Assembly: GCF_964204865.1 (NCBI RefSeq)
Contig: NC_135252.1
Span: 24,883,383-24,947,382, forward strand
From: Styela clava
Lineage: Eukaryota > Chordata > Ascidiacea > Stolidobranchia > Styelidae
Direction of reading: 5' to 3'
Length of the DNA: 64,000 bases
Below the pieces are notes generated by a model. The model made no database searches and was not told the origin of the DNA. It saw nothing but the letters and a program-made list of their open reading frames with translations. Both the position numbers and the translations under genes were made by a program. This document shows, piece after piece, positions 15,991 through 26,653 of this stretch (the stretch's first letter is position 1; every line of letters starts with the position of its first letter).

Positions 15991-16299
15991 CTCCACATGT
16001 CAGCGTTAATGTATATTCTATTTTCATCAACTTATGCAAATAGAATAATATATATGCATACTACGTTGTATAGATGAACCTTAAGCTTAGCAGTGCGAGT
16101 GGAGGGATTATTGTCTTACAATTAAGAGCGGATTCATATCTTTAGTTTTTTTATGGTTATTTTGACTTATTGGTTAAAATTATAGATCAATGAAAGACTT
16201 TTTCTTAGTGTATATGCGAGAGGTTGGAACGAATTGAACATATTTTAATTCAAACACAAAAGCACGCTGGAAATTTATAATTGTTTAACAAAAGTAATC

Positions 16300-16372
16300 T
16301 GGAGATGCCGGGCATCGATCCCGGTACCTCGCGCGTGCTAAGCGCGCGCTCTACCATATGAGCTACATCCCC
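16300..16372 (-). tRNA. tRNA-Ala-AGC: tRNA-Ala (AGC)
   Basis: Anticodon loop T38 to C (TTAGCAC). Confidence 0.92.
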
Positions 16373-16473
16373 GATGCGACTATGTTTTTCATCAAACCTT
16401 ATTAGTTTTTAGGATTTTTTTATTTGAATTAATATATTACAAGTTATCGTGGTATCAAAGTTCGAGCAAAAAT

Positions 16474-16555
16474 TGGCAGCGGTGGGATTCGAACCCACGC
16501 CATCGAAATGATTGGTGCCTTAAACCAGCGCCTTAGACCGCTCGGCCACGCTACC
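16474..16555 (-). tRNA. tRNA-Leu-AAG: tRNA-Leu (AAG)
   Basis: Anticodon stem 3' end ACCAA, losing one pair. Confidence 0.88.
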
Positions 16556-16863
16556 CTGCATATATCAGCGTTGATGTATATTCTATTTTCATCAACATAT
16601 GCAAATAGAATAATATGTATGCATAGTACGTTGTATAGATGAACCTTAAGCTTAGCATTGCGAGTGGTGAGATTTATGTCTGACAATTAGGAGCGGATTT
16701 CTATCTTTATTTTTTTGTGGTTAGTTTGACTTATTGGGTAAAATTATGAAATAATGAAAGACCTTTTTTGAGTGTATATGCCAGAGGTTGGAACGAATTG
16801 AAAATATATCCATTAAAACACAAGAGCACCCTGTAAATTTAGTATTGTTTAACAAAAGAAGTC

Positions 16864-16885
16864 TGGAGATGCCGGGCTTCGATCC

Positions 16886-16920
<35 letters not shown>

Positions 16921-16936
16921 TATGAGCTACATCCCC
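16864..16936 (-). tRNA. tRNA-Ala-TGC: tRNA-Ala (TGC)
   Basis: Same T-loop change as 15667. Confidence 0.9.
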
Positions 16937-16945
16937 CATGCGACT

Positions 16946-16999
16946 GTCGGTTTCGAACCAACGCTATCGAAATGACTGGTGCCTTAGACCAGCGCCTAA
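16946..16999 (-). pseudogene. psi-Leu fragment
   Basis: Standard 3' Leu fragment. Confidence 0.85.
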
Positions 17000-17105
17000 A
17001 AACGGAATTTGGAATTTTTCATCAAACATTATTAGTTTTCGGGACTTTTCTATTTGAAGTATTATATTACAAGTCTTCTCGTGGTAACAAATTTCGAACT
17101 AAAAC

Positions 17106-17187
17106 TGGCAGCGGTGGGATTCGAACCAACGCAATTAAAATGACTGGTGCCTAAAACCAGCGCCTTAGACCGCTCGGCCACGCTACC
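17106..17187 (-). tRNA. tRNA-Leu-TAG: tRNA-Leu (TAG), T-stem-defective
   Basis: GTTGG T stem plus two variable-arm changes; probably a pseudogene. Confidence 0.78.
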
Positions 17188-17495
17188 CTCCATATGTCAG
17201 CGTTAATGTATATTCTATTTTCATCAACTTATGCAAATAGAATAATATATATGCATACTATGTTGTATTGATGAACCTTAAGCTTAGCAGTGCGAGTGGA
17301 GGAATTAATGTCTTACAATTATGAGCGGATTCATATCTTTAGTTTTTTATGGTTATTTTGACTTATTGGTTAAAATTATAGATCAATGAAAGACTTTTTT
17401 TTGGTGTATATGCGAGAGGTTGGAACGAATTGAACATATTTTAATTCAAACACAAAAGCACCCTGGAAATTTATTATTGTTTAACAAAAGTAATC

Positions 17496-17544
17496 TGGAG
17501 ATGCCGGGCATCGATCCCGGTACCTCGCGCATGCTAAGCGCGCG
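17496..17544 (-). pseudogene. tRNA-Ala(AGC) 3' portion
   Basis: 49 nt with 3' acceptor strand, T arm and anticodon arm. The gene stops before the D arm, where a truncated extra segment begins. Confidence 0.9.
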
Positions 17545-17890
17545 ACTCCACGCGTGCCGAGACTGCGCTTCCTTTTAACTGTCCGTTTCCAAGTGTCTAG
17601 TAGTTTAAAACGTGTGAAATCTTGGTTGTGTATTCTAATCTTCAGTAAACGATAACGGTAAAATCGATTCAAAGTTTCAGTGAAAGTAAGTATGACATCA
17701 AAAGACTTAACTTATTTTGTGGAACAGGCTTATCGTTGCAGTTGAGATGCGTGTTGCGATAGATTCTCCAGTCGAGGGGCAATCAAGTAAACGCCCCAAA
17801 AATCGAAACGCGTTATCACCTCACTCGAACAATCAACGGTCGACGCGACCCGGACCATGATGTCGCTATAAATTAGAAGACTTATGCAAT
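17545..17890. repeat. Extra segment body, truncated at both ends
   Basis: 346 bp of the body, lacking the Leu-like head on the left and most of the Ala fragment on the right. It is flanked by the two parts of a tRNA-Ala. Confidence 0.8.
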
Positions 17891-17912
17891 CTACCATATG
17901 AGCTACATCCCC
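17891..17912 (-). pseudogene. tRNA-Ala 5' portion (22 nt)
   Basis: Acceptor 5' strand and most of the D arm, with a normal AGC-type upstream flank. Confidence 0.85.
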
Positions 17913-18013
17913 GATGCGACTATGTTTTTCATCAAACCTTATTAGTTTTTAGGATTTTTTTATTTGAATTAATATATTACAAGTTATCGTGGTATCAAAG
18001 TTCGAGCATAAAT

Positions 18014-18095
18014 TGGCAGCGGTGGGATTCGAACCCACGCCGTAGAAATGACTGGTGCCTTAAACCAGCGCCTTAGACCGCTCGGCCACGCTACC
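18014..18095 (-). tRNA. tRNA-Leu-AAG: tRNA-Leu (AAG)
   Basis: Two variable-arm changes, and the terminator is broken to ATTTATG. Read-through is possible. Confidence 0.85.
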
Positions 18096-18403
18096 CTGCA
18101 TATATCAGCGTTGATGTATATTCTATTTTCATCAACATATGCAAATTGAATAATATGTATGCATAGTACGTTGTATAGATGAACCTTAAGCTTAGCATTG
18201 CGAGTGGTGAGATTTATGTCTGAAGATTAGGAGCGGATTTCTATCTTTATTTTTTTGTGGTTATTTTGACTTATTGGGTAAAATTATAAAATAATGAAAG
18301 ACCTTTTTTGAGTGTATATGCCAGAGGTTGGAACGAATTGAAAATATATCCATTAAAACACAAAAGCACCCTGAAAATTTAGTATTGTTTAACAAAAGAA
18401 GTC

Positions 18404-18425
18404 TGGAGATGCCGGGCATCGATCC

Positions 18426-18460
<35 letters not shown>

Positions 18461-18476
18461 TATGAGCTACATCCCC
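18404..18476 (-). tRNA. tRNA-Ala-TGC: tRNA-Ala (TGC)
   Basis: Consensus copy. Confidence 0.95.
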
Positions 18477-18485
18477 CATGCGACT

Positions 18486-18539
18486 GTCGGTTTCGAACCA
18501 ACGCTATCGAAATGACTGGTGCCTTAGACCAGCGCCTAA
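18486..18539 (-). pseudogene. psi-Leu fragment
   Basis: Standard 3' Leu fragment. Confidence 0.85.
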
Positions 18540-18645
18540 AAACGGAATTTGGAATTTTTCATCAAACATTATTAGTTTTCGGGATTTTTCTATTTGAAAT
18601 ATTATATTACAAGTCTTCTCGTGGTAACACATTTTAAAAAAATAC

Positions 18646-18727
18646 TGGCAGCGGTGGGATTCGAACCCACGCCATTGAAATGACTGGCGCCTAAAACCAG
18701 CGCCTTAGACCGCTCGGCCACGCTAGC
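18646..18727 (-). tRNA. tRNA-Leu-TAG: tRNA-Leu (TAG)
   Basis: Acceptor GCTAGCG (C2-C71 mismatch) and anticodon stem GCCAG (T-G pair). Confidence 0.83.
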
Positions 18728-19036
18728 CACCATATGTCAGCGTTAATGTATATTCTATTTTCATCAACTTATGCAAATAGAATAATATATATGCATACTA
18801 CGTTGTATAGATGAACCTTAAGCTTAGCAGTGCGAGTGGAGGGATTATTGTCTTACAATTAAGAGCGGATTCATATCTTTAGTTTTTTTATGGTTATTTT
18901 GACTTATTGGTTAAAATTATAAAATAATGAAAGACCTTTTTTGAGTGTATATGCCAGAGGTTGGAACGAATTGAAAATATATCCATTAAAACACAAAAGC
19001 ACCCTGAAAATTTAGTATTGTTTAACAAAAGAAGTC

Positions 19037-19058
19037 TGGAGATGCCGGGCATCGATCC

Positions 19059-19093
<35 letters not shown>

Positions 19094-19108
19094 TTGAGCT
19101 ACATCCCC
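19037..19108 (-). tRNA. tRNA-Ala-TGC: tRNA-Ala (TGC), D loop shortened
   Basis: One base deleted in the D loop (CAATGG); 72 nt. Otherwise consensus; the loop is still of a normal size. Confidence 0.9.
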
Positions 19109-19117
19109 CATGCGACT

Positions 19118-19171
19118 GTCGGTTTCGAACCAACGCTATCGAAATGACTGGTGCCTTAGACCAGCGCCTAA
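19118..19171 (-). pseudogene. psi-Leu fragment
   Basis: Standard 3' Leu fragment. Confidence 0.85.
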
Positions 19172-19277
19172 AAACGGAATTTGGAATTTTTCATCAAACA
19201 TTATTAGTTTTCGGGATTTTTCTATTTGAAATATTATATTACAAGTCTTCTCGTTGTAACACTTTTTTAGAAAAAGT

Positions 19278-19359
19278 TGGCAGCGGTGGGATTCGAACCC
19301 ACGCCATTGAAATGACTGGTGCCTAAAACCAGCGCCTTAGACCGCTCGGCCACGCTACC
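19278..19359 (-). tRNA. tRNA-Leu-TAG: tRNA-Leu (TAG)
   Basis: Consensus gene; alternative 3' flank AACTTTTTCTAAAAAAG. Confidence 0.95.
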
Positions 19360-19668
19360 CTCCATATGTCAGCGTTAATGTATATTCTATTTTCATCAAC
19401 TTATGCAAATAGAATAATATATATGCATACTACGTTGTATAGATGAACCTTAAGCTTAGCAGTGCGAGTGGAGGGATTATTGTCTTACAATTAAGAGTGG
19501 ATTCATATCTTTAGTTTTTTTATGGTTATTTTGACTTATTGGTTAAAATTATAGATCAATGAAAGACTTTTTCTTAGTGTATATGCGAGAGGTTGGAACG
19601 AATTGAACATATTTTAATTCAAACACAAAAGCACGCTGGAAATTTATAATTGTTTAACAAAAGTAATC

Positions 19669-19690
19669 TGGAGATGCCGGACATCGATCC

Positions 19691-19725
<35 letters not shown>

Positions 19726-19741
19726 TATGAGCTACATACCC
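19669..19741 (-). tRNA. tRNA-Ala-AGC: tRNA-Ala (AGC)
   Basis: Acceptor G4 to T (GGGTATG) and a T-arm change; likely impaired. Confidence 0.8.
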
Positions 19742-19842
19742 GATGCGACTATGTTTTTCATCAAACCTTATTAGTTTTTAGGATTTTTTTATTTGAATTA
19801 GTATATTACAAGTTATCGTGGTATCAAAGTTCGAGCAAAAAT

Positions 19843-19924
19843 TGGCAGCGGTGGGATTCGAACCCACGCCATCGAAATGACTGGTGCCTTAAACCAGCGC
19901 CTTAGACCGCGCGGCCACGCTACC
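19843..19924 (-). tRNA. tRNA-Leu-AAG: tRNA-Leu (AAG)
   Basis: A-box change (GGCCGCGCGG). Confidence 0.87.
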
Positions 19925-20232
19925 CTGCATTTATCAGCGTTGATGTATATTCTATTTTCATCAACATATGCAAATAGAATAATATGTATGCATAGTACGT
20001 TGTATAGTTGAACCTTAAGCTTAGCATTGCGAGTGGTGAGATTTATGTCTGACAATTAGGAGCGGATTTCTATCTTTATTTTTTTGTGGTTAGTTTGACT
20101 TATTGGGTAAAATTATGAAATAATGAAAGACCTTTTTTGAGTGTATATGCCAGAGGTTGGAACGAATTGAAAATATATCCATTAAAACACAAAGGCACCC
20201 TGAAAATTTAGTATTGTTTAACAAAAGAAATC

Positions 20233-20254
20233 TGGAGATGCCGGGCATCGATCC

Positions 20255-20289
<35 letters not shown>

Positions 20290-20305
20290 TATGAGCTACA
20301 TCCCC
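20233..20305 (-). tRNA. tRNA-Ala-TGC: tRNA-Ala (TGC)
   Basis: Consensus; counterpart of 245. Confidence 0.95.
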
Positions 20306-20314
20306 TATGCGACT

Positions 20315-20368
20315 GTCGGTTTCGAACCAACGCTATCAAAATGACTGGTGCCTTAGACCAGCGCCTAA
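20315..20368 (-). pseudogene. psi-Leu fragment
   Basis: Counterpart of 327. Confidence 0.85.
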
Positions 20369-20474
20369 AAACGGAATTTGGAATTTTACATCAAACATTA
20401 TTAGTTTTCGGGATTTTTCTATTTGAAATATTATATTACAAGTCTTCTCGTGGTAACAAATTTCGAACAAAAAC

Positions 20475-20556
20475 TGGCAGCGGTGGGATTCGAACCAACG
20501 CCATTGAAATGACTGGTGCCTAAAACCAGCGCCTTAGACCGCTCGGCCACGCTACC
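20475..20556 (-). tRNA. tRNA-Leu-TAG: tRNA-Leu (TAG), T-stem-defective
   Basis: Counterpart of 487. Confidence 0.85.
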
Positions 20557-20863
20557 CTCCATATGTCAGCGTTAATGTATATTCTATTTTCATCAACTTA
20601 TGCAAATAGAATAATATATATGCATACTACGTTGTATTGATGAACCTTAAGCTTAGCAGTGCGAGTGGAGGAATTAATGTCTTACAATTAAGAGCGGATT
20701 CATATCTTTAGTTTTTATGGTTATTTTGACTTATTGGTTAAAATTATAGATCAATGAAAGACTTTTTCTTGGTGTATATGCGAGAGGTTGGAACGAATTG
20801 AACATATTTTAATTCAAACACAAAAGCACCCTGGAAATTTATTATTGTTTAACAAAAGTAATC

Positions 20864-20885
20864 TGGAGATGCCGGGCATCGATCC

Positions 20886-20920
<35 letters not shown>

Positions 20921-20936
20921 TATGAGCTACATCCCA
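20864..20936 (-). tRNA. tRNA-Ala-AGC: tRNA-Ala (AGC), insert-adjacent
   Basis: T at position 1; counterpart of 876. Confidence 0.9.
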
Positions 20937-21361
20937 TCGTGTAGGTAGCGTAGCCGGGCGTTCTGAAACATATGAAATTTCGTTGACATGTGCAGAGTTT
21001 GTTGATATTGTTCCCTAGACTCCACGCGTGCCGAGACTGCGCTTCCTTTTGACTGTCCGCTTCCAAGTGTCTAGTAGTTTAAAACGTGTAAAATCTTGGT
21101 TGTGTATTCTAATCTTCAGTAAACGATAACGGTAAAATCGATTCAAAGTTTCAGTGAAAGTAAGTATGACATCAAAAGACTTAACTTATTTTGTGGAACA
21201 GGCTTATCGTTGCAGTTGAGATGCGTGTTGCGAGAGATTCTCCAGTCGAGGGGCAATCAAGTAAACGCCCCAAAAATCGAAACGCGTTATCACCTCACTC
21301 GAACAATCAACGGTCGACTCGACCCGGACCATGATGTCGCTATAAATTAGAAGACTTATGC
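20937..21361. repeat. Extra segment body (full copy 3)
   Basis: Counterpart of copy 1, one visible difference in the Leu-like head. Confidence 0.75.
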
Positions 21362-21417
21362 AATCCAGGTACCACGCGCACGCTAATCGCGCGCTCTACC
21401 ATATGAGCTACATCCCC
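21362..21417 (-). pseudogene. tRNA-Ala 5' fragment
   Basis: Counterpart of 1374. Confidence 0.85.
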
Positions 21418-21518
21418 GATGTGACTATGTTTTTCATCAAACCTTATTAGTTTTTAGGATTTCTTTATTTGAATTAATATATTACAAGTTATAGTGGTAT
21501 CAAAGTTCGAGCCAAAAT

Positions 21519-21600
21519 TGGCAGCGGTGGGATTCGAACCCACGCCATCGAAATGACTGGTGCCTTAAACCAGCGCCTTAGACCGCTCGGCCACGCTACC
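21519..21600 (-). tRNA. tRNA-Leu-AAG: tRNA-Leu (AAG)
   Basis: Consensus copy. Confidence 0.95.
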
Positions 21601-21908
21601 CTGCATATATCAGCGTTGATGTATATTCTATTTTCATCAACATATGCAAATAGAATAATATGTATGCATAGAACGTTGTATAGATGAATCTTAAGCTTAG
21701 CATTGCGAGTGGTGAGATTTATGTCTGACAATTAGGAGTGGATTTCTATCTTTATTTTTTTGTGGTTATTTTGACTTATTGGGTAAAATTATAAAATAAT
21801 GAAAGACCTTTTTTGAGTGTATATGCCAGAGGTTGGAACGAATTGAAAATATATCCATTAAAACACAAAAGCACCCTGAAAATTTAGTATTGTTTAACAA
21901 AAGAAGTC

Positions 21909-21981
21909 TGGAGATGCCGGGCATCGATCCCGGTACCTTGCGCATGCAAAGCGCGCGCTCCACCATATGAGCTACATCCCC
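21909..21981 (-). tRNA. tRNA-Ala-TGC: tRNA-Ala (TGC)
   Basis: Same two changes as 1921. Confidence 0.9.
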
Positions 21982-21990
21982 CATGCGACT

Positions 21991-22044
21991 GTCGGTTTCG
22001 AACCAACGCTATCGAAATGACTGGTGCCTTAGACCAGCGCCTAA
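21991..22044 (-). pseudogene. psi-Leu fragment
   Basis: Standard 3' Leu fragment. Confidence 0.85.
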
Positions 22045-22150
22045 AAACGGAATTTGGAATTTTTCATCAAACATTATTAGTTTTCGGGATTTTCCTATTT
22101 GAAATATTATATTACAAGTCTTCTCGTGGTAACACTTTTTTAGAAAAAGT

Positions 22151-22232
22151 TGGCAGCGGAGGGATTCGAACCCACGCCATTGAAATGACTGGTGCCTAAA
22201 ACCAGCGCCTTAGACCGCTCGGCCACGCTACC
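22151..22232 (-). tRNA. tRNA-Leu-TAG: tRNA-Leu (TAG)
   Basis: One T-stem 3' strand change (CCCTC). Confidence 0.87.
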
Positions 22233-22541
22233 CTCCATATGTCAGCGTTAATGTATATTCTATTTTCATCAACTTATGCAAATAGAATAATATATATGCA
22301 TACTACGTTGTATAGATGAATCTTAAGCTTAGCAGTGCGAGTGGAGGGATTATTGTCTTACAATTAAGAGCGGATTCATATCTTTAGTTTTTTTATGGTT
22401 ATTTTGACTTATTGGTTAAAATTATAGATCAATGAAAGACTTTTTCTTAGTGTATATGCGAGAGGTTGGAACGAATTGAACATATTTTAATTCAAACACA
22501 AAAGCACGCTGGAAATTTATAATTGTTTAACAAAAGTAATC

Positions 22542-22563
22542 TGGAGATGCCGGGCATCGATCC

Positions 22564-22598
<35 letters not shown>

Positions 22599-22614
22599 TA
22601 TGAGCTACATCCCC
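22542..22614 (-). tRNA. tRNA-Ala-AGC: tRNA-Ala (AGC)
   Basis: Consensus copy. Confidence 0.95.
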
Positions 22615-22715
22615 GATGCGACTATGTTTTTCATCAAACCTTATTAGTTTTTAGGATTTTTTTATTTGAATTAATATATTACAAGTTATCGTGGTATCAA
22701 AGTTCGAGCAAAAAT

Positions 22716-22797
22716 TGGCAGCGGTGGGATTCGAACCCACGCCATCGAAATGACTGGTGCCTTAAACCAGCGCCTTAGACCGCTCGGCCACGCTACC
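22716..22797 (-). tRNA. tRNA-Leu-AAG: tRNA-Leu (AAG)
   Basis: Consensus copy. Confidence 0.95.
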
Positions 22798-23105
22798 CTG
22801 CATATATCAGCGTTGATGTATATTCTATTTTCATCAACATATGCAAATAGAATAATATGTATGCATAGTACGTTGTATAGATGAACCTTAAGCTTAGCAT
22901 TGCGAGTGGTGAGATTTATGTCTGACAATTAGGAGCGGATTTCTATCTTTATTTTTTTGTGGTTAGTTTGACTTATTGGGTAAAATTATGAAATAATGAA
23001 AGACCTTTTTTGAGTGTATATGTCAGAGGTTGGAACGAATTGAAAATATATCCATTAAAACACAAAAGCACCCTGAAAATTTAGTATTGTTTAACAAATG
23101 AAATC

Positions 23106-23127
23106 TGGAGATGCCGGGCATCGATCC

Positions 23128-23162
<35 letters not shown>

Positions 23163-23178
23163 TATGAGCTACATCCCC
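23106..23178 (-). tRNA. tRNA-Ala-TGC: tRNA-Ala (TGC)
   Basis: Consensus gene with the 3' flank of the Ala(CGC) copies (ATTTCATTTG), so the terminator is only TTT. Confidence 0.93.
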
Positions 23179-23187
23179 CATGCGACT

Positions 23188-23241
23188 GTCGGTTTCGAAC
23201 CAACGCTATCGAAATGACTGGTGCCTTAGACCAGCGCCTAA
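23188..23241 (-). pseudogene. psi-Leu fragment
   Basis: Standard 3' Leu fragment. Confidence 0.85.
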
Positions 23242-23347
23242 AAACGGAATTTGGAATTTTTCATCAAACATTATTAGTTTTCGGGATTTTTCTATTTGAA
23301 ATATTATATTACAAGTCTTCTCGTGGTAACAAATTTCGAACAAAAAC

Positions 23348-23429
23348 TGGCAGCGGTGGGATTCGAACCAACGCCATTGAAATGACTGGTGCCTAAAACC
23401 AGCGCCTTAGACCGCTCGGCCACGATACC
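23348..23429 (-). tRNA. tRNA-Leu-TAG: tRNA-Leu (TAG), T-stem-defective
   Basis: GTTGG T stem plus acceptor GGTATCG; two broken stems. Confidence 0.78.
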
Positions 23430-23737
23430 CTCCATATGTCAGCGTTAATGTATATTCTATTTTCATCAACTTATGCAAATAGAATAATATATATGCATAC
23501 TACGTTGTATTGATGAACCTTAAGCTTAGCAGTGCGAGTGGAGGAATTAATTTCTTACAATTAAGAGCGGATTCATGTCTTTAGTTTTTTATGGTTATTT
23601 TGAATTATTGGTTAAAATTATAGATCAATGAAAGACTTTTTCTTGGTGTATATGCGAGAGGTTGGAACGAATTGAACATATTTTAATTCAAACACAAAAG
23701 CACCCTGGAAATTTATTATTGTTTAACAAAAGTAATC

Positions 23738-23759
23738 TGGAGATGCCGGGCATCGATCG

Positions 23760-23794
<35 letters not shown>

Positions 23795-23810
23795 TATGAG
23801 CTACATCCCA
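23738..23810 (-). tRNA. tRNA-Ala-AGC: tRNA-Ala (AGC), insert-adjacent
   Basis: T at position 1 and T-stem CCGCG. Confidence 0.83.
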
Positions 23811-23892
23811 TCGTGTAGGTAGCGTAGCCGGGCGTTCTGAAACATATAAAATTTCGTTGACATGTGCAGAGTTTGTTGATATTGTTCCCTAG
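23811..23892. repeat. Extra segment, truncated to its Leu-headed end
   Basis: First 82 bp only, joined at CCCTAG to the 5' part of a Leu gene. Confidence 0.85.
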
Positions 23893-23924
23893 ACCAGCGC
23901 CTTAGACCGCTCGGCCACGCTAGC
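23893..23924 (-). pseudogene. tRNA-Leu 5' fragment (32 nt)
   Basis: Acceptor (GCTAGCG), D arm and start of the anticodon stem. The upstream spacer B is intact to its right. Confidence 0.88.
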
Positions 23925-24233
23925 CACCATATGTCAGCGTTAATGTATATTCTATTTTCATCAACTTATGCAAATAGAATAATATATATGCATACTACGT
24001 TGTATAGATGAACCTTAAGCTTAGCAGTGCGAGTGGAGGGATTATTGACTTACAATTAAGAGCGGATTCATATCTTTAGTTTTTTTATGGTTATTTTGAC
24101 TTATTGGTTAAAATTATAAAATAATGAAAGACCTTTTTTGAGTGTATATGCCAGAGGTTGGAACGAATTGAAAATATATCCATTAAAACACAAAAGCACC
24201 CTGAAAATTTAGTATTGTTTAACAAAAGAAGTC

Positions 24234-24255
24234 TGGAGATGCCGGGCATCGATCC

Positions 24256-24290
<35 letters not shown>

Positions 24291-24306
24291 TATGAGCTAC
24301 ATCCCC
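24234..24306 (-). tRNA. tRNA-Ala-TGC: tRNA-Ala (TGC)
   Basis: Consensus copy. Confidence 0.95.
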
Positions 24307-24315
24307 CATGCGACT

Positions 24316-24369
24316 GTCGGTTTCGAACCAACGCTATCGAAATGACTGGTGCCTTAGACCAGCGCCTAA
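24316..24369 (-). pseudogene. psi-Leu fragment
   Basis: Standard 3' Leu fragment. Confidence 0.85.
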
Positions 24370-24475
24370 AAACGGAATTTGGAATTTTTCATCAAACATT
24401 ATTAGTTTTCGGGATTTTTCTATTTGAAATATTATATTACAAGTCTTCTCGTGGTAACACTTTTTTAGAAAAAGT

Positions 24476-24557
24476 TGGCAGCGGTGGGATTCGAACCCAC
24501 GCCATTGAAATGACTGGTGCCTAAAACCAGCGCCCTAGACCGCTCGGCCACGCTACC
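24476..24557 (-). tRNA. tRNA-Leu-TAG: tRNA-Leu (TAG)
   Basis: One D-loop change (CTAGGGC). Confidence 0.92.
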
Positions 24558-24866
24558 CTCCATATGTCAGCGTTAATGTATATTCTATTTTCTTCAACTT
24601 ATGCAAATAGAATAATATATATGCATACTACGTTGTATAGATGAACCTTAAGCTTAGCAGTGCGAGTGGAGGGATTATTGTCTTACAATTAAGAGCGGAT
24701 TCATATCTTTAGTTTTTTTATGGTTATTTTGACTTATTGGTTAAAATTATAGATCAATGAAAGACTTTTTTTTAGTGTATATGCGAGAGGTTGGAACGAA
24801 TTGAACATATTTTAATTCAAACACAAAAGCACGCTGGAAATTTATAATTGTTTAACAAAAGTAATC

Positions 24867-24888
24867 TGGAGATGCCGGGCATCGATCC

Positions 24889-24923
<35 letters not shown>

Positions 24924-24939
24924 TATGAGCTACATCCCC
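24867..24939 (-). tRNA. tRNA-Ala-AGC: tRNA-Ala (AGC) with B-half upstream flank
   Basis: Consensus AGC gene, but psi-Leu lies upstream as for TGC genes. The crossover lies inside the tRNA, between the wobble base and the 5' end. Confidence 0.94.
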
Positions 24940-24948
24940 CATGCGACT

Positions 24949-25002
24949 GTCGGTTTCGAACCAACGCTATCGAAATGACTGGTGCCTTAGACCAGCGCCT
25001 AA
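24949..25002 (-). pseudogene. psi-Leu fragment
   Basis: Upstream of an Ala(AGC) gene. Confidence 0.85.
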
Positions 25003-25108
25003 AAACGGAATTTGGAATTTTTCATCAAACATTATTAGTTTTCGAGATTTTTCTATTTGAAATATTATATTACAAGTCTTCTCGTGGTAACAAATTTCGA
25101 ACAAAAAC

Positions 25109-25190
25109 TGGCAGCGGTGGGATTCGAACCAACGCCATTGAAATGACTGGTGCCTAAAACCAGCGCCTTAGACCGCTCGGCCACGCTACC
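25109..25190 (-). tRNA. tRNA-Leu-TAG: tRNA-Leu (TAG), T-stem-defective
   Basis: GTTGG T-stem variant. Confidence 0.85.
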
Positions 25191-25498
25191 CTCCATATGT
25201 CAGCGTTAATGTATATTCTATTTTCATCAACTTATGCAAATAGAATAATATATATGCATACTACGTTGTATTGATGAACTTTAAGCTTAGCAGTGCGAGT
25301 GGAGGAATTAATGTCTTACAATTAAGAGCGGATTCATATCTTTAGTTTTTTATGGTTATTTTGACTTATTGGTTAAAATTATAGATCAATGAAAGACTTT
25401 TTCTTGGTGTATATGCGAGAGGTTGGAACGAATTGAACATATTTTAATTCAAACACAAAAGCACCCTGGAAATTTATTATTGTTTAACAAAAGTAATC

Positions 25499-25520
25499 TG
25501 GAGATGCCGGGCATCGATCC

Positions 25521-25555
<35 letters not shown>

Positions 25556-25571
25556 TATGAGCTACATCCCA
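25499..25571 (-). tRNA. tRNA-Ala-AGC: tRNA-Ala (AGC), insert-adjacent
   Basis: T at position 1. Confidence 0.9.
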
Positions 25572-25996
25572 TCGTGTAGGTAGCGTAGCCGGGCGTTCTG
25601 AAACATATGAAATTTCGTTGACATGTGCAGAGTTTGTTGATATTGTTCCCTAGACTCAACGCGTGCCGAGACTGCGCTTCCTTTTAACTGTCCGCTTCCA
25701 AGTGTCTAGTAGTTTAAAACGTGTGAAATCTTGGTTGTGTATTCTAATCTTCAGTAAACGATAACGGTAAAATCGATTCAAAGTTTCAGTGAAAGTAAGT
25801 ATGACATCAAAAGACTTAACTTATTTTGTGGAACAGGCATATCGTTGCAGTTGAGATGCGTGTTGCGATAGATTCTCCAGTCGAGGGGCAATCAAGTAAA
25901 CGCCCCAAAAATCGAAACGCGTTATCACCTCACTCGAACAATCAACGGTCGACGCGACCCGGACCATGATGTCGCTATAAATTAGAAGACTTATGC
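25572..25996. repeat. Extra segment body (full copy 4)
   Basis: Hairpin arms intact; same edges as copy 1. Confidence 0.75.
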
Positions 25997-26052
25997 AATC
26001 CAGGTACCTCGCGCACGCTAATCGCGCGCTCTACCATATGAGCTACATCCCC
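25997..26052 (-). pseudogene. tRNA-Ala 5' fragment
   Basis: Right edge of the extra segment. Confidence 0.85.
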
Positions 26053-26152
26053 GATGTGACTATGTTTTTCATCAAACCTTATTAGTTTTTAGGATTTTTT
26101 TTTTGAATTAATATATTACAAGTTATCGTGGTATTAAAGTTCGAGCAAAAAT

Positions 26153-26234
26153 TGGCAGCGGTGGGATTCGAACCCACGCCATCGAAATGACTGGTGCCTT
26201 AAACCAGCGCCTTAGACCGCTCGGCCACGCTACC
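26153..26234 (-). tRNA. tRNA-Leu-AAG: tRNA-Leu (AAG)
   Basis: Consensus copy. Confidence 0.95.
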
Positions 26235-26542
26235 CTGCATATATCAGCGTTGATGTATATTCTATTTTCATCAACATATGCAAATAGAATAATATGTATG
26301 CATAGTACGTTGTATAGATGAACCTTAAGCTTAGCATTGCGAGTGGTGAGATTTATGTCTGACAATTAGGAGCGGATTTCTATCTTTATTTTTTTGTGGT
26401 TAGTTTGACTTATTGGGTAAAATTATGAAATAATGAAAGACCTTTTTTGAGTGTATATGCCAGAGGTTGGAACGAATTGAAAATATATCCATCAAAACAC
26501 AAAAGCACCCTGAAAATTTAGTATTGTTTAACAAAAGAAGTC

Positions 26543-26564
26543 TGGAGATGCCGGGCATCGATCC

Positions 26565-26599
<35 letters not shown>

Positions 26600-26615
26600 T
26601 ATGAGCTACATCCCC
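26543..26615 (-). tRNA. tRNA-Ala-TGC: tRNA-Ala (TGC)
   Basis: Consensus copy. Confidence 0.95.
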
Positions 26616-26624
26616 CATGCGACT

Positions 26625-26653
26625 GTCGGTTTCGAACCAACGCTATCGAAATG
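26625..26653 (-). pseudogene. psi-Leu fragment, truncated
   Basis: Cut inside the variable arm; a deletion removes the following Leu(TAG) and most of spacer B. Confidence 0.85.

Larger units (their letters stand above)
19989..22137. repeat. Segmental repeat of window positions 1-2150
   Basis: Nearly identical to the first 2.15 kb at an offset of about 19988, sharing private variants such as GTATAGTTGAACC and the paired changes in Ala 1921/21909. Identity ends just before Leu(TAG). Confidence 0.9.
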
